Origin: Streptosporangiaceae bacterium
GTDB lineage: Bacteria > Actinomycetota > Actinomycetes > Streptosporangiales > Streptosporangiaceae
Assembly: GCA_030040475.1 (NCBI GenBank)
Contig: JASHTQ010000143.1
Location: 1 to 6,808 of the forward strand
DNA length: 6,808 bases
Direction: 5' to 3'
The notes below the pieces were generated by a model. That model had not been told where the DNA came from. It ran no database searches and was given only the letters and a program-made list of their open reading frames with translations. This document shows positions 6,331-6,808 of this stretch, in pieces. The first letter of the stretch is position 1. Every line of letters begins with the position of its first letter. Position numbers and translations under genes: made by a program.

Positions 6331-6384
6331 CGGGGCTTGTGGGTCACAGGCCCCGCAAGAAGGGGCTTGTGCGTCACGAGCCCC
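6331..6384 (+). repeat. Tandem pair of 30-bp hairpin repeats
   Basis: Copy 1 is GGGGCTTGTG-GGT-CACAGGCCCC (6332-6354, plus an outer C-G pair 6331/6355). Copy 2 is GGGGCTTGTG-CGT-CACGAGCCCC (6362-6384), with a period of exactly 30 bp. Each folds into a 10-bp stem with a 3-nt loop. The 3' arms differ at two bases, yet in plus-strand RNA each difference swaps a U-A for a U-G pair, so pairing is kept. In minus-strand RNA the same positions would be C-A mismatches. This favours a plus-strand RNA role. Family unknown. Confidence 0.75.
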
Positions 6385-6630
6385 GCTCAGGGCATCGTGC
6401 TCAGTGACTGGTGGTCCCTGTGAGGTGGATGATGCGAATGGCCGGCAGATGACGGTCGTGTCCAGAGCCCGAGATATGGCCCAGATCCAGAAAACGGACC
6501 CCGCCGAACGCATCCGGCCACCCGCCCAGGACGCACGGCACACCCGCCCCCCACGACCGAACCAGGCCAACCCCGCACACCCCGCCCGCCCGGCCGGCTG
6601 ACCCGCCAGCACCACGATGCGCCGACAACC

Positions 6631-6660
6631 GCCCGCCCCGGCCCGCCCCGGCCCGCCCGG
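6631..6660. repeat. 10-bp tandem repeat, three copies
   Basis: GCCCGCCCCG occurs at 6631-6640 and 6641-6650, followed by GCCCGCCCGG at 6651-6660. It is simple GC-rich repeat DNA directly left of the TGTCAAG sequence. Confidence 0.75.
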
Positions 6661-6681
6661 CTGTCAAGGGACATCGGGACT

Positions 6682-6775
6682 TCCCTGTGGGCGGACAGCT
6701 GATCTCCCTGTGGACGGTCGGGTTATCTCCCGGTGTGCGGTCGGCTGATCTCCCGGCGGTCAGGTCAGCGGTGTC
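6682..6775. repeat. 23-bp tandem repeats, possible mobile-element end
   Basis: Three contiguous 23-bp units, each starting TCCC and ending ATC, lie at 6682-6704, 6705-6727 and 6728-6750. Pairwise identity is 18-19 of 23. A degraded fourth begins TCCCGG at 6751. They are preceded by TGTCAAGGGACATCGGGAC (6662-6680). Multiple short repeats just inside a TG-starting end are characteristic of IS21-family elements, so an insertion sequence may start near 6662 and continue off the right edge. No transposase is visible, so this stays an inference. Confidence 0.7.
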
Positions 6776-6808
6776 ACTCCTTTCCCTGCGGTCGCCTCGG
6801 CGAGCCGG

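Larger units (their letters stand above)
6072..6661. other. Gene-poor intergenic stretch with hairpins and GC repeats
   Basis: No open reading frame here is convincing on either strand: translations are low-complexity (Pro/Arg/Gly) and lack any ribosome site or recognisable motif. A 30-codon reading starting at ATG 6068 overlaps the preceding stop but is only a Pro/Arg repeat. Visible structure includes a GATCCG/CGGATC hairpin (6160-6181), a GGGGG/CCCCC inverted pair (6183-6203) and the tandem repeats, palindrome and double hairpin listed separately. Confidence 0.6.

Noticed and set aside
6332..6384. CRISPR reading of the two 30-bp hairpin repeats
   Set aside because: There are only two copies, separated by 7 nt, and no spacer of CRISPR length.
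6170..6601. Plus-strand 143-codon open reading frame
   Set aside because: It crosses the tandem hairpins and ends in Pro/Ala/Arg low complexity; no motif, no ribosome site and no third-base bias were seen.
5878..6615. Minus-strand 245-codon open reading frame
   Set aside because: It has no ribosome site and is Gly/Arg-rich with irregular composition. It runs through palindromes and tandem repeats and overlaps the small plus-strand gene. Long open frames are common by chance in GC-rich DNA.
6662..6667. Minus-strand TTGACA as a -35 promoter box
   Set aside because: The sequence 16-19 nt downstream on that strand is pure GC repeat with no -10-like box.
6682..6775. CRISPR array reading of the 23-bp repeats
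   Set aside because: The units are directly adjacent and imperfect, with no unique spacers and no cas genes.

Overview
The window is GC-rich DNA with strong G/C preference at third codon positions, GTG starts, a lipoprotein with a LAGC lipobox and a PadR/ABC efflux-type operon. Together these point to a high-GC Gram-positive actinobacterium. The genus cannot be fixed from this sequence alone.

Layout. (1) Positions 27-1313, minus strand: a complete sugar-type extracellular solute-binding lipoprotein. It is probably the first gene of an ABC importer operon whose permease genes lie off the left edge. (2) Positions 1314-1617: a divergent intergenic region. It is locally AT-rich near the binding-protein gene and carries a good minus-strand promoter (perfect TTGACA), palindromes on its -10 and -35 boxes, and a GTTATG-containing word that recurs near the padR promoter. 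(3) Positions 1618-5321, plus strand: a tightly packed three-gene operon of a PadR-family regulator, an ABC ATPase of the MacB/LolD type (GTG start overlapping the padR stop by 4 nt), and a 787-residue permease with two FtsX-like halves. (4) Positions 5301-5444: about four copies of a ~31-bp GC-rich repeat that begin inside the permease's last codons, then a GC hairpin. (5) Positions 5544-6071: a small gene whose first ~119 codons look coding and resemble a small actinobacterial protein family often found near ECF sigma factor/CHAT-protein genes. Its last ~56 codons look like read-through into non-coding DNA. (6) Positions 6072-6808: no convincing gene. The stretch holds short tandem GC repeats, a pair of tandem hairpins whose sequence differences preserve pairing on the plus-strand RNA, a possible minus-strand terminator, and 23-bp tandem repeats at the right edge that could be the end of a mobile element.

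How the genes work together: the ATPase and permease form one membrane machine, probably an exporter or a lipoprotein/envelope-stress type transporter of unknown substrate. The PadR protein is the likely local repressor, relieved by a ligand. Shared motifs in the divergent intergenic region raise the possibility that PadR also controls the solute-binding gene. No clearly novel system is demonstrated. The most unusual items are the tandem-hairpin element, the repeats spanning the permease stop codon, and the decayed-looking small gene.
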